A stretch of DNA of 64,000 bases from Bryobacteraceae bacterium (GCA_026129905.1 JAHCHE010000027.1:58123-122122), one strand, 5' to 3'. Positions 8,924 through 18,855 are shown, counted from the first letter of the stretch. Numbers and translations: made by a program. Notes: a model not told the origin generated them from the sequence alone.

Positions 8924-10168
8924 ATGACCTCCCGTCGCGCGTTTGTCCGGAACTTCGCGGCCTTTGGCCTGACGGCCTCGGCACGCCCCGCCCAAGAGTC
9001 GCCGGAGGACCATCGGCAGTATTGGCTCCGCCAACTCATGCGGCTTTCCGACCCCGTCCTGCGCCACCTTGCCGGCGGCACGCTCAAGAAGTCGATGCCC
9101 GTGGAGACCGTCACCGGCGACCCGGCGGACCGCCGAAAATACTCGCACCTGGAGGCCATCGGCCGTCTCCTGGCCGGCATCGCGCCATGGCTCGAGGCGC
9201 CGCTCCAGCCTGGCCCGGAGTTCGACCTGCAGCAACGGTACCGCGTACTTGCGCGGCAATCCGTCGCAAGCGCCGCCGACCCGAAGTCGCCCGATTTCCT
9301 GAACTTCAGCGAAGGCGCGCAGCCGCTGGTGGATTGCGGCTTTCTCGCCCACGCCGTCCTGCGGGCGCCGAACGAACTTTGGCGGAAGCTCGACCCCGGC
9401 GCGCAACGCCATCTCGCCGCCGCCCTGCTCTCGTCGCGCGTCATCTCCCCTTACTTCAGCAACTGGCTCCTGTTCGCCGCCACCGTCGAAGCCGCCCTGG
9501 CGCTGATGGGCGAACGTTGGGACGTCATGCGCATCGACTACGCCGTCCGCCAGCATGAGCAATGGTACGTAGGCGACGGCGTCTACGGCGACGGCCCGCG
9601 CTTCCACTGGGATTACTACAACAGCTTTGTGATCCACCCGATGCTGCTGGACGTGTTGCGAGTCATGGCCGCCCACACCCGCGCGTGGGAGAGCTTCCTG
9701 CCGGACGCGATGGCCCGCGCCCGCCGCTACGCCGCCATCCAGGAGCGCCTGATCTCGCCGGAAGGAACCTTCCCCGCCGTGGGCCGCTCGATTGCCTACC
9801 GCACGGGCGCGTTCCAGTTGCTCGCGCAGATGGCGCTGCTGGGGCAACTGCCCGAGCCTCTCACCGGACCCCAGGTACGCGGGGCCTTGACCGCGGTGAT
9901 GCGCCGGATGCTGGAAGCGCCGGGCACATTCGATGACGATGGGTGGCTGACCATCGGCTTCTGCGGCCACCAGCCGCGCCTCGGCGAAAGCTACATCTCC
10001 ACTGGCAGCCTCTACCTCTGCGCCACGGTCCTGTTGCCGCTCGGCCTCGCTCCCTCGGACCCCTTTTGGTCCCAGCCGCCCGAGGACTGGACCGCCCGCC
10101 GCCTCTGGAGCGGCAACGACGAAGCAGCCGACCACGCCCTACCCGACGCCCCGTCCGCGCGCCGGTAG
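8924..10168 (+). CDS. DUF2264 family protein
   Basis: A 414-residue protein of the DUF2264 family, identified from [62 protein letters not shown] and [24 protein letters not shown]. The fold is thought to be an alpha/alpha barrel like many polysaccharide-processing enzymes; no reaction is proven. The N-terminus has a twin-arginine-like export signal ([13 protein letters not shown]), suggesting folded export. The gene follows the SIS gene by 50 bases on the same strand, so a role in handling sugars is plausible but inferred. Confidence 0.85.
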   Translation: MTSRRAFVRNFAAFGLTASARPAQESPEDHRQYWLRQLMRLSDPVLRHLAGGTLKKSMPVETVTGDPADRRKYSHLEAIGRLLAGIAPWLEAPLQPGPEFDLQQRYRVLARQSVASAADPKSPDFLNFSEGAQPLVDCGFLAHAVLRAPNELWRKLDPGAQRHLAAALLSSRVISPYFSNWLLFAATVEAALALMGERWDVMRIDYAVRQHEQWYVGDGVYGDGPRFHWDYYNSFVIHPMLLDVLRVMAAHTRAWESFLPDAMARARRYAAIQERLISPEGTFPAVGRSIAYRTGAFQLLAQMALLGQLPEPLTGPQVRGALTAVMRRMLEAPGTFDDDGWLTIGFCGHQPRLGESYISTGSLYLCATVLLPLGLAPSDPFWSQPPEDWTARRLWSGNDEAADHALPDAPSARR

Positions 10169-10197
10169 GATCCAACCGTCCCCCGTTAGAATTGGAC

Positions 10198-10833
10198 ATG
10201 CGAGATCCACTGACGGACGAAGCTCTCGACCAACTGTTTCGCGAGGCTCGAACTCACGCGGCCTGGCTCGATAATCCCGTTACGGACGACGTGCTCCGGC
10301 AGTTGTATGACCTGATGAAGTGGGGACCGACGAGCGCCAACGCCAACCCGGCGCGATTCGTCTTTCTCCGTTCGCCGGAGGCGAAAGTGAGGCTGCGTCC
10401 CATCCTCTCTCCGGGGAACGTCCAGAAAACCATGACCGCGCCGGTCACGGTGATCGTCGCGTATGACCTGCTCTTCTACGAGAAAGTGCCGAAGCTCTGG
10501 CCGCACAACCCGGGGGTGCGATCCATGTTCGAGCAGAACCCACAGCTTGTCGAGGTCACCGCCAAGCGCAACTCGTCGCTCCAGGGCGCCTACATGATGA
10601 TGGCGGCGCGAGCGATCGGGCTCGACTGCGGGCCGATGTCGGGCTTCGACAACGCAAAGCTCGATGAAGAGTTTTTCGGCGCGGGAAAGGAATGCGACGG
10701 CTGCGAGCAGGAGTTCTTTCCCGCCGGCCACGTGAAGTCGAACTTCCTATGCAACCTCGGCTATGGCGACTCGTCGAAGCTGCGCCAACGCGGACCTCGT
10801 CTGGAGTTCCAGGAAGCCTGCAACATCCTTTAG
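10198..10833 (+). CDS. Malonic semialdehyde reductase RutE / HadB-like nitroreductase
   Basis: A 211-residue flavin-dependent nitroreductase-fold enzyme closest to RutE/HadB. The family hallmarks are visible: [21 protein letters not shown] near the N-terminus (FMN binding), [26 protein letters not shown] in the middle, and [12 protein letters not shown] near the end. RutE (196 residues in E. coli) reduces malonic semialdehyde to 3-hydroxypropionate in pyrimidine degradation, but no other rut gene is nearby, so the physiological substrate is open. The insert [15 protein letters not shown] is unusual for the family as I know it. The ATG at 10198 fits the family length; the frame is open further upstream but that part overlaps the DUF2264 gene. 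Confidence 0.85.
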   Translation: MRDPLTDEALDQLFREARTHAAWLDNPVTDDVLRQLYDLMKWGPTSANANPARFVFLRSPEAKVRLRPILSPGNVQKTMTAPVTVIVAYDLLFYEKVPKLWPHNPGVRSMFEQNPQLVEVTAKRNSSLQGAYMMMAARAIGLDCGPMSGFDNAKLDEEFFGAGKECDGCEQEFFPAGHVKSNFLCNLGYGDSSKLRQRGPRLEFQEACNIL

Positions 10834-10879
10834 TGAGCGCATATTCCTCGTGAACCCGTGCGAGACGCAGAAGAGTGTC

Positions 10880-12607
10880 CTATACGCTAGGGGCGGCGGC
10901 GTAGCGCTCGACCAGGCGGTAGAGTTCGTCGGGGTCGATCGGTTTCGCAAGGAAGTCGTTCATCCCGGCGCTGAGGCATTCTTCCCTCACCCCATCCGCC
11001 ACGCTGGCGGTGAGAGCGATAATCGGGAGCGCGCCGCCGCCCTCCAGACTCCGGATCCGCGAGGCGGCTTCCAGGCCGTCCATCTCCGGCATGTTCAGGT
11101 CCATCAGGATCAGTTCGAACGGCGCCTGTTTCAGCGCCTCCAGCACTTCGCAGCCGTTCGTCGCGGTCCGCACGACATGGCCGCGACTCTCCAGCAACCG
11201 CGCGGCCACCAGCAGACTCACAGGCTCGTCGTCGGCCACCAGAATGCGGGCGCCCTTTTCCGGCGGCCCCGGTAAGGGCTTGGGGGCCGCCAGCTCGGCG
11301 CCCTCGAGGCGCGTCGACCAGCGAAACACGCTGCCCGCGCCCGGTTTGCTCTCGACCGAGATGTCGCCTCCCATCAGCCTCACCAGGCGCGAGGAGATGG
11401 CCAGGCCCAGGCCGGTTCCTCCGTGCCGCCGGGCGACCGACGCGTCGGCCTGCTGAAAGGGCTCGAAAATCGCGCGTTGACGATGGAGTGCGATGCCTGC
11501 TCCCGTATCCGCGACGGCAAAATGAACCATCTCCGCCGCATCCCCGGACTCCGCCCCACGAACGGAGATCTCAATCGATCCCGTACGCGTGAATCTGACG
11601 GCATTGTGGACCACGTTCTGCAGCACTTGTCGCAGAGCGCCCGCATCGCCCTTAACGAAACGCGGCGTCCCGGCGGCGATCTGGGTTCGCAAACTCAACC
11701 CTTTTCGTTTGGCCGTGGCCCGGTACGATGCGGCAACGCCTTCGACAAGGCGATGGAGGTCCAAGGGAGCGCGCTCCAGATCGCGTCCGCCCGCATCCAT
11801 TTTCGAGACGTCCAGAAGCTCGCTCAGCAGTCGTTCGAGGAAGCGGCTCGATTCGTGGACGATCTCGAGATACTGCCGTTGCTGTGGGTCCTTGGCCGTA
11901 TTGAGCGCCAGGTAAGTCATGCCACTGATGGCATTCATGGGCCCGCGGATCTCGTGGCTGATGTACGCCAGCAACTCGGACTTGGCCCGGTTCGCTTCCT
12001 CGGCGGCGCGCCGCGCCAGCAGCATCTCCGTCCGCTCCAGCGACTCCCGATACTCGACGTGCAGGCGCCGGGCATAGATCAGCATGAACAGGAGATACCA
12101 GGAGAACAGAACCGCTAGCGCGTAGTGGCGCACGTCCCCAAGGTACAGGTTCGCCGCAATTATCGGAACCACAAGCAGGTGCTGATACGCGAAGCTGAGG
12201 GGAAGCGCCGGGGCAAACGAAGTATGCGCAACGGGCGCGGTTCCGGCCAGACAGACGAGCAGGATCAGCGTCTTCGAATCGTAGTAGCCGAACCGGAGCA
12301 CACTGGCGGCCAGGAAAACGCCCCACGCCCCGGCCGTCAGCAGGACCGTTCCCCACAGGAGCGACCTCCACAGGCGGCGGCTGTAGCCGTATATGCCGTC
12401 GAACCGCACCGCGAGCAGCCAGCGTCCGACGGCGCAAACGACCGAGCACGCCGTGACCAGCCCCATCGTAGCCGGCCCGATGCGCGCGTAGTCGGTGGCA
12501 ATCGCCAATGCGGCGACAAACCCAAGATAGACCGCGCCGCCGTACATCGCGCGGCGGCTCAGGTCCCGATCGATCGTCGGCGCCTGAGGTCGAGATGCCG
12601 ATCCCAC
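10880..12607 (-). CDS. Hybrid sensor histidine kinase / response regulator
   Basis: A 575-residue membrane-bound hybrid kinase. Residues about 20-190 form five or six transmembrane segments with no recognised ligand domain. A short coiled linker leads to HisKA with the phospho-acceptor His in AYISHEIRGPMNAI (about 215-280). A HATPase_c follows (about 320-435) with NAVRFT (N box), DTGAGIAL (G1), FEPFQQAD (F) and GTGLGLAI (G2). It ends in a receiver domain (about 455-570) with DDE, the phospho-acceptor Asp in LILMDLNMPEMDG, and Thr/Lys in ALTAS and FLAKPID. There is no Hpt or DNA-binding domain, so a partner must carry the output. No regulator gene is adjacent. Confidence 0.93.
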   Translation of the reverse strand: MGSASRPQAPTIDRDLSRRAMYGGAVYLGFVAALAIATDYARIGPATMGLVTACSVVCAVGRWLLAVRFDGIYGYSRRLWRSLLWGTVLLTAGAWGVFLAASVLRFGYYDSKTLILLVCLAGTAPVAHTSFAPALPLSFAYQHLLVVPIIAANLYLGDVRHYALAVLFSWYLLFMLIYARRLHVEYRESLERTEMLLARRAAEEANRAKSELLAYISHEIRGPMNAISGMTYLALNTAKDPQQRQYLEIVHESSRFLERLLSELLDVSKMDAGGRDLERAPLDLHRLVEGVAASYRATAKRKGLSLRTQIAAGTPRFVKGDAGALRQVLQNVVHNAVRFTRTGSIEISVRGAESGDAAEMVHFAVADTGAGIALHRQRAIFEPFQQADASVARRHGGTGLGLAISSRLVRLMGGDISVESKPGAGSVFRWSTRLEGAELAAPKPLPGPPEKGARILVADDEPVSLLVAARLLESRGHVVRTATNGCEVLEALKQAPFELILMDLNMPEMDGLEAASRIRSLEGGGALPIIALTASVADGVREECLSAGMNDFLAKPIDPDELYRLVERYAAAPSV

Positions 12608-12744
12608 CTGCCTGACCCGATTACTCTCAACTGTACCCCATCAGACCGATCTGCCGCCGGGCATCCGCGGTTCCGGAACTATCCCGGGAATGGACCCCGT
12701 TCGCATCAACCCCAGTCGCCCGGACCGGGCTCATCGGGCACGTC

Positions 12745-13185
12745 TCATTCCGGACACAGCGTCCCGAGATACTTCAGCCATTCCTCAATCTCGCGGGCGG
12801 AAGGGAGATTGTGCGAAGCCCCGCATGAAGCGGCGTGAAAGATCTGGCCGTAGCGGTCAGCCACAATCACTGCCGCGGACCCTGACGCGGCCAGGCGGCC
12901 GTCCTCATCGGCCAGGATGGTTCCGAATGAGCGCAGGCGCGCCGCTTCTTCCAGTGGCGCCGGCGCGAGCACCAGCAGTTGCGCGTCCCAAACCTCGAAC
13001 CCGCCGGCAATGCGGGCGAGTTGGTCGATGTACTCCTGGCAATCGCCACAACGGACGCCATGGATCGCGAACAGAACGGATGTCTTCCCGCCGGATCCGC
13101 GAACTTGGACGGGCGTTCCCCCAAGTGTGGCCGGTAGCTCGATATCGGGCAGGAATTCCGCTATCGAGGCGCTCTCAATCCCCAT
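12745..13185 (-). CDS. Thioredoxin-fold peroxiredoxin-like protein
   Basis: A 146-residue cytoplasmic protein with a peroxiredoxin/redoxin-type start (PDIELPATLGGTPVQV), then beta-strand VLFAIHGVRCGDCQEYI, whose CGDC sits where thioredoxin-fold proteins have their active-site cysteines. LVLAPAPLEEA, TILADEDGRLAASG and AAVIVADRYGQIFHAA follow in the order of AhpC/TSA proteins. A CxxC with a preceding Arg suggests thiol-disulfide exchange rather than classic peroxidase chemistry, which would need TxxC. It is separated from the receptor gene upstream by a perfect hairpin. Confidence 0.65.
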   Translation of the reverse strand: MGIESASIAEFLPDIELPATLGGTPVQVRGSGGKTSVLFAIHGVRCGDCQEYIDQLARIAGGFEVWDAQLLVLAPAPLEEAARLRSFGTILADEDGRLAASGSAAVIVADRYGQIFHAASCGASHNLPSAREIEEWLKYLGTLCPE

Positions 13186-13207
13186 CCTGATACCAGTCTA
13201 CCGGCGG

Positions 13208-13234
13208 GCAATGCGCGGGCTTCCCGCGCATTGC
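13208..13234. repeat. Perfect 12-bp hairpin between TonB receptor and peroxiredoxin-like gene
   Basis: GCAATGCGCGGG, a 3-base loop, then CCCGCGCATTGC. It lies after the end of the receptor gene and just before the next gene on the same strand. No T-run follows, so it is not a standard intrinsic terminator; it may stabilise or attenuate the transcript or be a REP-like palindrome. Confidence 0.7.
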
Positions 13235-13248
13235 GCCTGATTTGTCGA

Positions 13249-13283
13249 CGTGCAGCCGGTCGGCCGGAGCCGATGCCGCACGG
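13249..13283 (-). repeat. TonB-receptor 3' element, copy 1
   Basis: An imperfect inverted repeat (CGTGCAGCCG ... CCGATGCCGCACGG) that starts seven bases after the receptor stop codon. A closely similar block stands at exactly the same distance from the stop of the receptor at 56443-59223. It may act as a transcript-end hairpin. Confidence 0.6.
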
Positions 13284-13290
13284 TTCGCGC

Positions 13291-16200
13291 TCAGAACACC
13301 AGCCGTAACCCGAATTGCAGGAAGCGCGAGAGGTTCGCCGTGGTCGTGTATTGGCCGAAGGCCGAGTTCGAGATGTTGCGATTCACATCCTGGAACGAGG
13401 TGTTGTTGAACACGTTGTACAGCTCGCCCCGGAACTGGAGCCGCATCTGTTCGGTGATGGCGAAGCTCTTGTAGAAGTTCCAGTCGAAGTGGGTCTGTCC
13501 GTTCAGCCGGTGGCGGTTGCGGCCGAGCATGCCGAAGTTGCCGAGCAGCGGCTGCGAAAGGCCGAGGCTGGCGGCGTAGGCGGAGATCGCCTGGACGCCG
13601 TCGGGGTTCACCGTGCCGCTGGGCGCGCCCGCGCTGCCGGCGGGCCTGGGGCTGAACTCGAACGATCCGGCGGCGTTGGGGCGGACCGGCGCGCCGCCGA
13701 CGCCCGTCACGGTCAGCGGGCTGACGCCGCGGCGGGGTCCGGATTCCAGCGTCACCGGGAAGCCGGAGCGGAAACTGCTGATGCCGGAGAAGCCCCAGCC
13801 GCCCATGACGTGCCTCACGAAACGGTTGCCGTGGTTGCGCCACCAGGTCGGCTCCCAGGAGTGGGTGAGCACGAGCCGCTGCGGCAGGTCATACTGCGAC
13901 GGCGCGCGCTCCGCACGAGCGTTGAGCGGGTTCTGCTGGCCCGGATCGTCGTTGATCAGAACGCCCAGAACGTCGGAACCGTCGTCGATGGACTTGCTGA
14001 CGGTGTACGCCGCGGTGAAGAAGTAGCCCTGGGCGAAGCGCTTCTGCACCTCGAACTGGCCGGAGTGGTAGATGGAGCCGGCGGAGGACTCGATGAAGTT
14101 GATGTTGTTGTAACGCGGGTCGAAGCGATTGCTGGGCGCTGTCGCGCCGCCGGTGCTCCCCACCACCGCCTGCTGGAACTGGCTGAGGCGCGCCGTCTCG
14201 TCCGCCACGCTGACGGCCGGCGCGGGCGGATTGGCGATCAGGTTCAGCGAGCGCGTCCGCAGCAGGAAGTTGCCCTTGGTGCCGACGTAGGTGGCTTTGC
14301 CGACCAGGCCGAGGGGGAGTTCGCGCTGAACGCCAAAGCTGAACTGGTGCACTTGGGGGTTCTTCAACCCCTGGTCGATGGCGGGGCTGACGTTGCCAAA
14401 GTTCCGCACGTTGGTGGCAATCTGCCCAACCTGGGTGGCGGTTGCGGTCTGGAGCGCGGAAGTTCCGGCGACGATATTCGCGAAGCTGTTGGCGCCGGTG
14501 AAGTTCGGGACGCCCTGCAGGTCGCCGGTGATGATGAACGGCGGCAGGAAGCGCTGATTGGTCACCGGGTTGAGGAAGACGAAATCGTACGAGATGCCGT
14601 AGCCACCCCGGATGACCGTTCTCTGGCTGCCCCGCGGGGAGTAGGCGAAGCCGACCCGGGGCGCCCAGTTGTGGTTGGTGCGGAACGAAGCTTCGCCGAT
14701 CGTGAAGCAGCCGAAGGGCCCGCTACCGGCGATGCCGACGGGCTCGCGGCAATCGAGGTTGAGATTCGAGATCAGCCCGTTGACCTCGTTCACGCCGCCG
14801 GCCATCTCCCAGCGCACGCCGAGATTAAGGGTCAAGTTGCGGGTCGCTTTCCAATCGTCCTGGGCGAAGCCGAACAGGTTCGTCACGCGGTTGCCGCGCA
14901 CCGAACTGCCGAACCGCTGCTGGACGCGGAACGGCGTGCCGGAGGCGAAGTCGTCCCAGTTGTTGAAGTCGATCAGCGGACGTTGCAACGCGTCGAAGAA
15001 GCTGTTGGCCTGGAGCCGGTAGCCTTCGAACCCAAACTTGAGGTTGTGCGCGCGCCGCACCCAGGAGAGATTGTTGGTGTACTGGAAGGTGTTCTGGAGA
15101 CGCCCCTGCGGCAGCCCTTCCCAGACGCCGAACGAGCTGACCTGGCCGTTGAGGAAACGGATCCGCGGGCCCAGCGGCACGGTGCTGTTAATGGGGAACG
15201 CCGGGGTGCTGCGGCCGAAGCCGAACCTGAACTCGTTCACCAACGTGGGCGAAAACAGGTGCGTCTCGGCGATCGTAGCCTGTTGCGGCAGGTTCTCGGA
15301 AGTGGCGCCGAAATTGGCCAGGTTGGAACCGATAAAGGTCAGGCCGGTGCTGCCCTGGGTGACCTTGGCGCGGGAGTAGCGGACCCACAGCAGGTCCCTG
15401 TCGGTGAGGTGCACGTCGGTGCGCACGGCCATCTTGTAGAGGTCCGTGGTGGTGGCGGCGCCTTGCTGCACCTGGCCGAAGCTGCCGGCGTCGTTCTCGG
15501 CGGCGGGAAGCTGGTACTGGTCCAGCAAGGCCCGCGACGTGGGATCGGTCACCTGGTTCAGCATGGCCTGCGTCGGCACCTGCCCGATCCGCGCCTCGCC
15601 CGCGCCGCGGACCTTCTGGCCTTCATAGCTAGCGTGCCAGAAGAAGCGGTTGCGCCAGTCCACCAGGCGTGGAAGGAAGACCGGCCCGCCGACCTCGAAG
15701 CCCCACGTGTTGTCGCGGACGATGTTGGTCTGGCCGGTGCGGTCGAAGAAAGGCCGCGCGTTCAGCTTGTCGTTCTGAAGGAAGTGGTACAACTGCCCGG
15801 TCAGGGCGTTGGCGCCGGACTTGGTGATGTAGAGGAGTTGCGAGCTGGAATTGCGGCCGTATTCGGCGCTGAAGTTGTTGGTAATCAGCTTCACTTCGCG
15901 AATGGCCGCGAAATTCAGCGGTGTGATGACGCCGCCAGTGCCGGTGACGGAGACGTCCGTGGCGGTGATGCCGTCCACCGTGATGTTATTGCCGCGGCCC
16001 CGGCCGCCGTTGGAGTTGAAGCTGCCCGACCCGAGAAACGGGTTATTGGCGGTGACGGGAGCGACCCCGGGCGCCATCAGCGCGAACAGGTTCGGGTTGC
16101 GGTTCACCGGAATGTCCTGGATGGATTCGCCGACCACGCCGGTCTGGATCTGCGCGTTTTCCACGTCGAGCGGCGTCACCGTGTCCAGCACGGTAATGAC

Positions 16201-16539
16201 TTCGGTTACCTGCCCAACCTCGAGGGCCACCCGGACGCTGGTGATCTCGCCGGTTCGCACCTCGGCCCTCGTGACTGTGGACCGGAAGCCGGCCGCTTCC
16301 GCGCGGACCTCGTAATCACCGGGCGGGAGCAGGTTGAACGCCAAGCGTCCTTCATTGTCGGTGGCCATTTCGCGGGAGACGCCGGTTGCCACGTTGGTCA
16401 GGATCACGCGGGCCTGCGCGACAGCCGCCTCGCTGGCGTCAACGACGACGCCCCTGAGTTCGCCCGTGATTTGCGCGCTCGCCACTGAAGTGAGCAGAAA
16501 AAGAAATGCGACGAGACACCCCGTTTTCGCGTCTTTCAT
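13291..16539 (-). CDS. TonB-dependent receptor, Oar-like
   Basis: A 1082-residue outer-membrane receptor. It has a signal peptide (CLVAFLFLLTSVASAQ), a carboxypeptidase-regulatory-like domain at about residues 25-105 (ITGELRGVVVDASEAAVAQARV, LAFNLLPPGDYEVRAEAAGF), a plug at about 115-240 (NPNLFALMAPGV, NGGRGRGNNITVDGI, EVKLITNNFSAEYGRNSSSQL) and a large beta-barrel ending in the aromatic signature FLQFGLRLVF. This is the standard layout of Oar-type receptors of Acidobacteria; ligands are mostly unknown. Start: ATG at 16539 with AGGGGG eight bases upstream. The gene stands alone, with a 3' element and a hairpin after it. A long open frame on the opposite strand is a mirror artefact of its GC-rich codon use. 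Confidence 0.95.
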   Translation of the reverse strand: MKDAKTGCLVAFLFLLTSVASAQITGELRGVVVDASEAAVAQARVILTNVATGVSREMATDNEGRLAFNLLPPGDYEVRAEAAGFRSTVTRAEVRTGEITSVRVALEVGQVTEVITVLDTVTPLDVENAQIQTGVVGESIQDIPVNRNPNLFALMAPGVAPVTANNPFLGSGSFNSNGGRGRGNNITVDGITATDVSVTGTGGVITPLNFAAIREVKLITNNFSAEYGRNSSSQLLYITKSGANALTGQLYHFLQNDKLNARPFFDRTGQTNIVRDNTWGFEVGGPVFLPRLVDWRNRFFWHASYEGQKVRGAGEARIGQVPTQAMLNQVTDPTSRALLDQYQLPAAENDAGSFGQVQQGAATTTDLYKMAVRTDVHLTDRDLLWVRYSRAKVTQGSTGLTFIGSNLANFGATSENLPQQATIAETHLFSPTLVNEFRFGFGRSTPAFPINSTVPLGPRIRFLNGQVSSFGVWEGLPQGRLQNTFQYTNNLSWVRRAHNLKFGFEGYRLQANSFFDALQRPLIDFNNWDDFASGTPFRVQQRFGSSVRGNRVTNLFGFAQDDWKATRNLTLNLGVRWEMAGGVNEVNGLISNLNLDCREPVGIAGSGPFGCFTIGEASFRTNHNWAPRVGFAYSPRGSQRTVIRGGYGISYDFVFLNPVTNQRFLPPFIITGDLQGVPNFTGANSFANIVAGTSALQTATATQVGQIATNVRNFGNVSPAIDQGLKNPQVHQFSFGVQRELPLGLVGKATYVGTKGNFLLRTRSLNLIANPPAPAVSVADETARLSQFQQAVVGSTGGATAPSNRFDPRYNNINFIESSAGSIYHSGQFEVQKRFAQGYFFTAAYTVSKSIDDGSDVLGVLINDDPGQQNPLNARAERAPSQYDLPQRLVLTHSWEPTWWRNHGNRFVRHVMGGWGFSGISSFRSGFPVTLESGPRRGVSPLTVTGVGGAPVRPNAAGSFEFSPRPAGSAGAPSGTVNPDGVQAISAYAASLGLSQPLLGNFGMLGRNRHRLNGQTHFDWNFYKSFAITEQMRLQFRGELYNVFNNTSFQDVNRNISNSAFGQYTTTANLSRFLQFGLRLVF

Positions 16540-16896
16540 TGAAGTTTACCCCCTAAGGTTCGTCGTTCATGCCTGTCTGGTTTCGGCTTGCCGAGTCCCA
16601 CCAAATCCGCGTTGGCCCCGAGACGCCGCCAGATTGAACTGGCGCCGTCCTCTTGTACACGGATGTGACCATTCCTTTGCAACCAACGGTCCAGAGGCTC
16701 CGCCACCGTCGGGCGCGACCGGTCCCAGGGGAGAATTTCGGGTTGCGAGAACCGCGAATAACGGCGCTAAATCATCGGTTTATGCGGATGCCTGGCAGCG
16801 GGATTGCCGCAGCCTGCCCGCGCTTGGGGGTCTCTCAGATCTGCCTGAAATGGTACAGTTGCGCCGAAATATGGGCGCAAAAGGCGCAGCTCCCGC
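16540..16896. other. Intergenic stretch with one small inverted repeat
   Basis: These 357 bases between the beta-helix gene and the receptor hold no gene I can support. Bases 16859-16880 form a perfect 7-bp inverted repeat (TTGCGCC, 8-base loop, GGCGCAA), lying just after the beta-helix gene's stop in its direction of transcription. No T-run follows. No clear promoter for the receptor was found. Confidence 0.5.
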
Positions 16897-18834
16897 TCAG
16901 CGATAGAAGGGCTTCCAGGTGATCCACCTAGGACCGTAGTGCGGCGCCTGCTGCCCGAACTCCAGCGCGCCCAGGTCGGGACCTTTCCCGCTGAAGCCGT
17001 CGTTGACCGTCGGCAGAACCACCCCGGCGTCAACCGCCTTCGAGTTCGCCTTTAGCCGGAAGTCGAGATCCATCGCGTGATAGACGTGGTAGCGGCGCGC
17101 CGGGTCCGGCGGCGACAGGTTCTCGAAAATGTCGTAGTCGATCTCGATGCCGTGGGCTTCCTGACCCGTCGCTTTCTGAAACTCGGCGAGCGTGGCGAAA
17201 CTCCGGCGTTCGGAATTCGCCGGCTCGTACGCGGTCTTGCCGGCGGCGGGCGCCACCCAGTTGTACTGCCGCTGGACATTGCGGTTTGGGCGGAAGCCGT
17301 TATAGTCGCTGCTGTAGTCGCTGGTGGCAAAGGCCCAGGTCATCACGCCGCGGTTCGGCGCATCGCGCCCGACAAACAGGTTGTTGCGGAAGTGCGCATT
17401 CGAATAGGGCGCTTGAGCAGTCTGCTCGCCGATCAGTGTGTTGTGGTAAGCGAGAATGCCGGCCGGCGCCGAACTGAACTTGAACACGCCCCCGCCCGGT
17501 ACGTGATACAGCAGGTTGCGGACAAAGTAGACCGGACCGCCGAACATGGGCTGGGCGCTGTAACCGTTGTGGGCCGCGTTGACGCCGCGATTCTGAAAGA
17601 CGCGGATGTTGTGTACGCCGCCGTCGGATTCAATGAAGTCGTCGTTGGTGAGGTGAATGTCGTTGTTGTAGATGTCGATGGACGAGGCGTGGCGCTCGGG
17701 ATCGGCCTCGGGCGGCCCGTACGTGGAGATGCAGATGCCGTCGTGAAAGTAGGCGATGGCGTTATGCGCGATGACGTGTCCGGGCCCGTAGACCTTGACC
17801 GCGAAAAAGCTCCGCAGTTGATGCGACGGGTAGATGCCGGCGGCGCGCGAGCCTGCCTGGTTCCAGCCGATCAGCCGCATCTGGTCTTCCCGCCCCAGAA
17901 ACAGGTTGTCGGCGATGTAGAAGTCGCGCGAGTCGGCGCTTTCGGTCCACACGCCCACCCCTACGTCCTCAAACCGGCAGTTGCGGACCGTCAGACCCAC
18001 CGCGCCCATCACTTCCTTCTCACCCGCAAACAGCGCGATATCGGTGTTCCGGAATGTCAGTCCTTCAAAGATGTGGTGGTGAGTGGCCATCACGTCGAAG
18101 AGCTTGTGACTGCCCGCGCCATCGAAGATCGCTTCGCCGTCGCCCGCGCCTTTGATGGTGATGGGCTTCTCCGGCGTGCCTTTCAGCGACAGCGACAACG
18201 ACCCGGTGAACGGCGCGCTCAGCGGATCGACATAGTTCAGACGCTCCGGACGGTACAGGCCCGCATGCACGAGGATGGTGTCGCCGGGCTGAACCTTGTT
18301 CATCCTGACCGCGGTCCAATCGCCGCGGCCCGGGCCGTAATAGGCGTGCTTGATGCCGATGAAACTCGGCTCCTGGCGAGGGCCTTCATGGTCGGGCGGA
18401 TACACGTGCAGGACGCGTCCGCCCTCGTAGGACTTCGGTTCGGCCCGGGTTGCCACGGTGACCCGTTGCTGCGCCTGGCCTGACACGCCGTCCGGATCGC
18501 GGAGCGTGAATTCGCATTCATAGCGGGTGGCCGGCTCGAGATTCAGGATGCTCCCCGCGAACCCATCGGGAACCGTATAGGTCATGTTGTACTGATCGCG
18601 GTACACCCGCTCGCCGCCGATACGCAGCAGCGGGAGCGCGGAGCGCCACGCTTCCGCGCCCTCCTTGCGAAAGCGGACCTCGACGGTGGCATTCCGGTTG
18701 GCATCCCCTTCGATGGCCCATTCGAACCCCAGGTTCAGCAGCGTCGGACGCTCCACATGGAAACGGCCCGCCCGCGTGGCGTTCTGAGCCTGCAGCATCC
18801 AGGCGGCAAGAAAAAGCAAGGCAGCGGCGCGCAT
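16897..18834 (-). CDS. Secreted right-handed parallel beta-helix protein
   Basis: A 645-residue exported protein with signal peptide MRAAALLFLAAWMLQAQ. Residues about 20-130 form a fibronectin-III-like domain (FEWAIEGDANRNATVEVRFRK, LEPATRYECEFTLRD). From about 150 a right-handed beta-helix of the pectate-lyase/periplasmic copper-binding type follows, with typical rungs (GDTILVHAGLYRPE, PITIKGAGDGEAIFDGAG, HHHIFEGLTFRNTDIALF, VGLTVRNCRFEDVGVGVW, IDIYNNDIHLTNDDFIESDGG). Such folds bind or cleave polysaccharides, but lyase catalytic residues cannot be assigned by eye. It begins 21 bases after the TIR gene on the same strand. Confidence 0.85.
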   Translation of the reverse strand: MRAAALLFLAAWMLQAQNATRAGRFHVERPTLLNLGFEWAIEGDANRNATVEVRFRKEGAEAWRSALPLLRIGGERVYRDQYNMTYTVPDGFAGSILNLEPATRYECEFTLRDPDGVSGQAQQRVTVATRAEPKSYEGGRVLHVYPPDHEGPRQEPSFIGIKHAYYGPGRGDWTAVRMNKVQPGDTILVHAGLYRPERLNYVDPLSAPFTGSLSLSLKGTPEKPITIKGAGDGEAIFDGAGSHKLFDVMATHHHIFEGLTFRNTDIALFAGEKEVMGAVGLTVRNCRFEDVGVGVWTESADSRDFYIADNLFLGREDQMRLIGWNQAGSRAAGIYPSHQLRSFFAVKVYGPGHVIAHNAIAYFHDGICISTYGPPEADPERHASSIDIYNNDIHLTNDDFIESDGGVHNIRVFQNRGVNAAHNGYSAQPMFGGPVYFVRNLLYHVPGGGVFKFSSAPAGILAYHNTLIGEQTAQAPYSNAHFRNNLFVGRDAPNRGVMTWAFATSDYSSDYNGFRPNRNVQRQYNWVAPAAGKTAYEPANSERRSFATLAEFQKATGQEAHGIEIDYDIFENLSPPDPARRYHVYHAMDLDFRLKANSKAVDAGVVLPTVNDGFSGKGPDLGALEFGQQAPHYGPRWITWKPFYR

Positions 18835-18855
18835 CGTGAAGGGTATTCTATGACA

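Noticed and set aside
13315..16488. A 1057-codon open frame on the plus strand
   Set aside because: It is the mirror of the TonB receptor gene; high GC in third positions leaves the opposite strand open. Its protein is rich in Arg, Val and Asp with no recognisable domain.
16859..16880. An intrinsic terminator after the beta-helix gene
   Set aside because: The 7-bp inverted repeat is perfect but no T-run follows.
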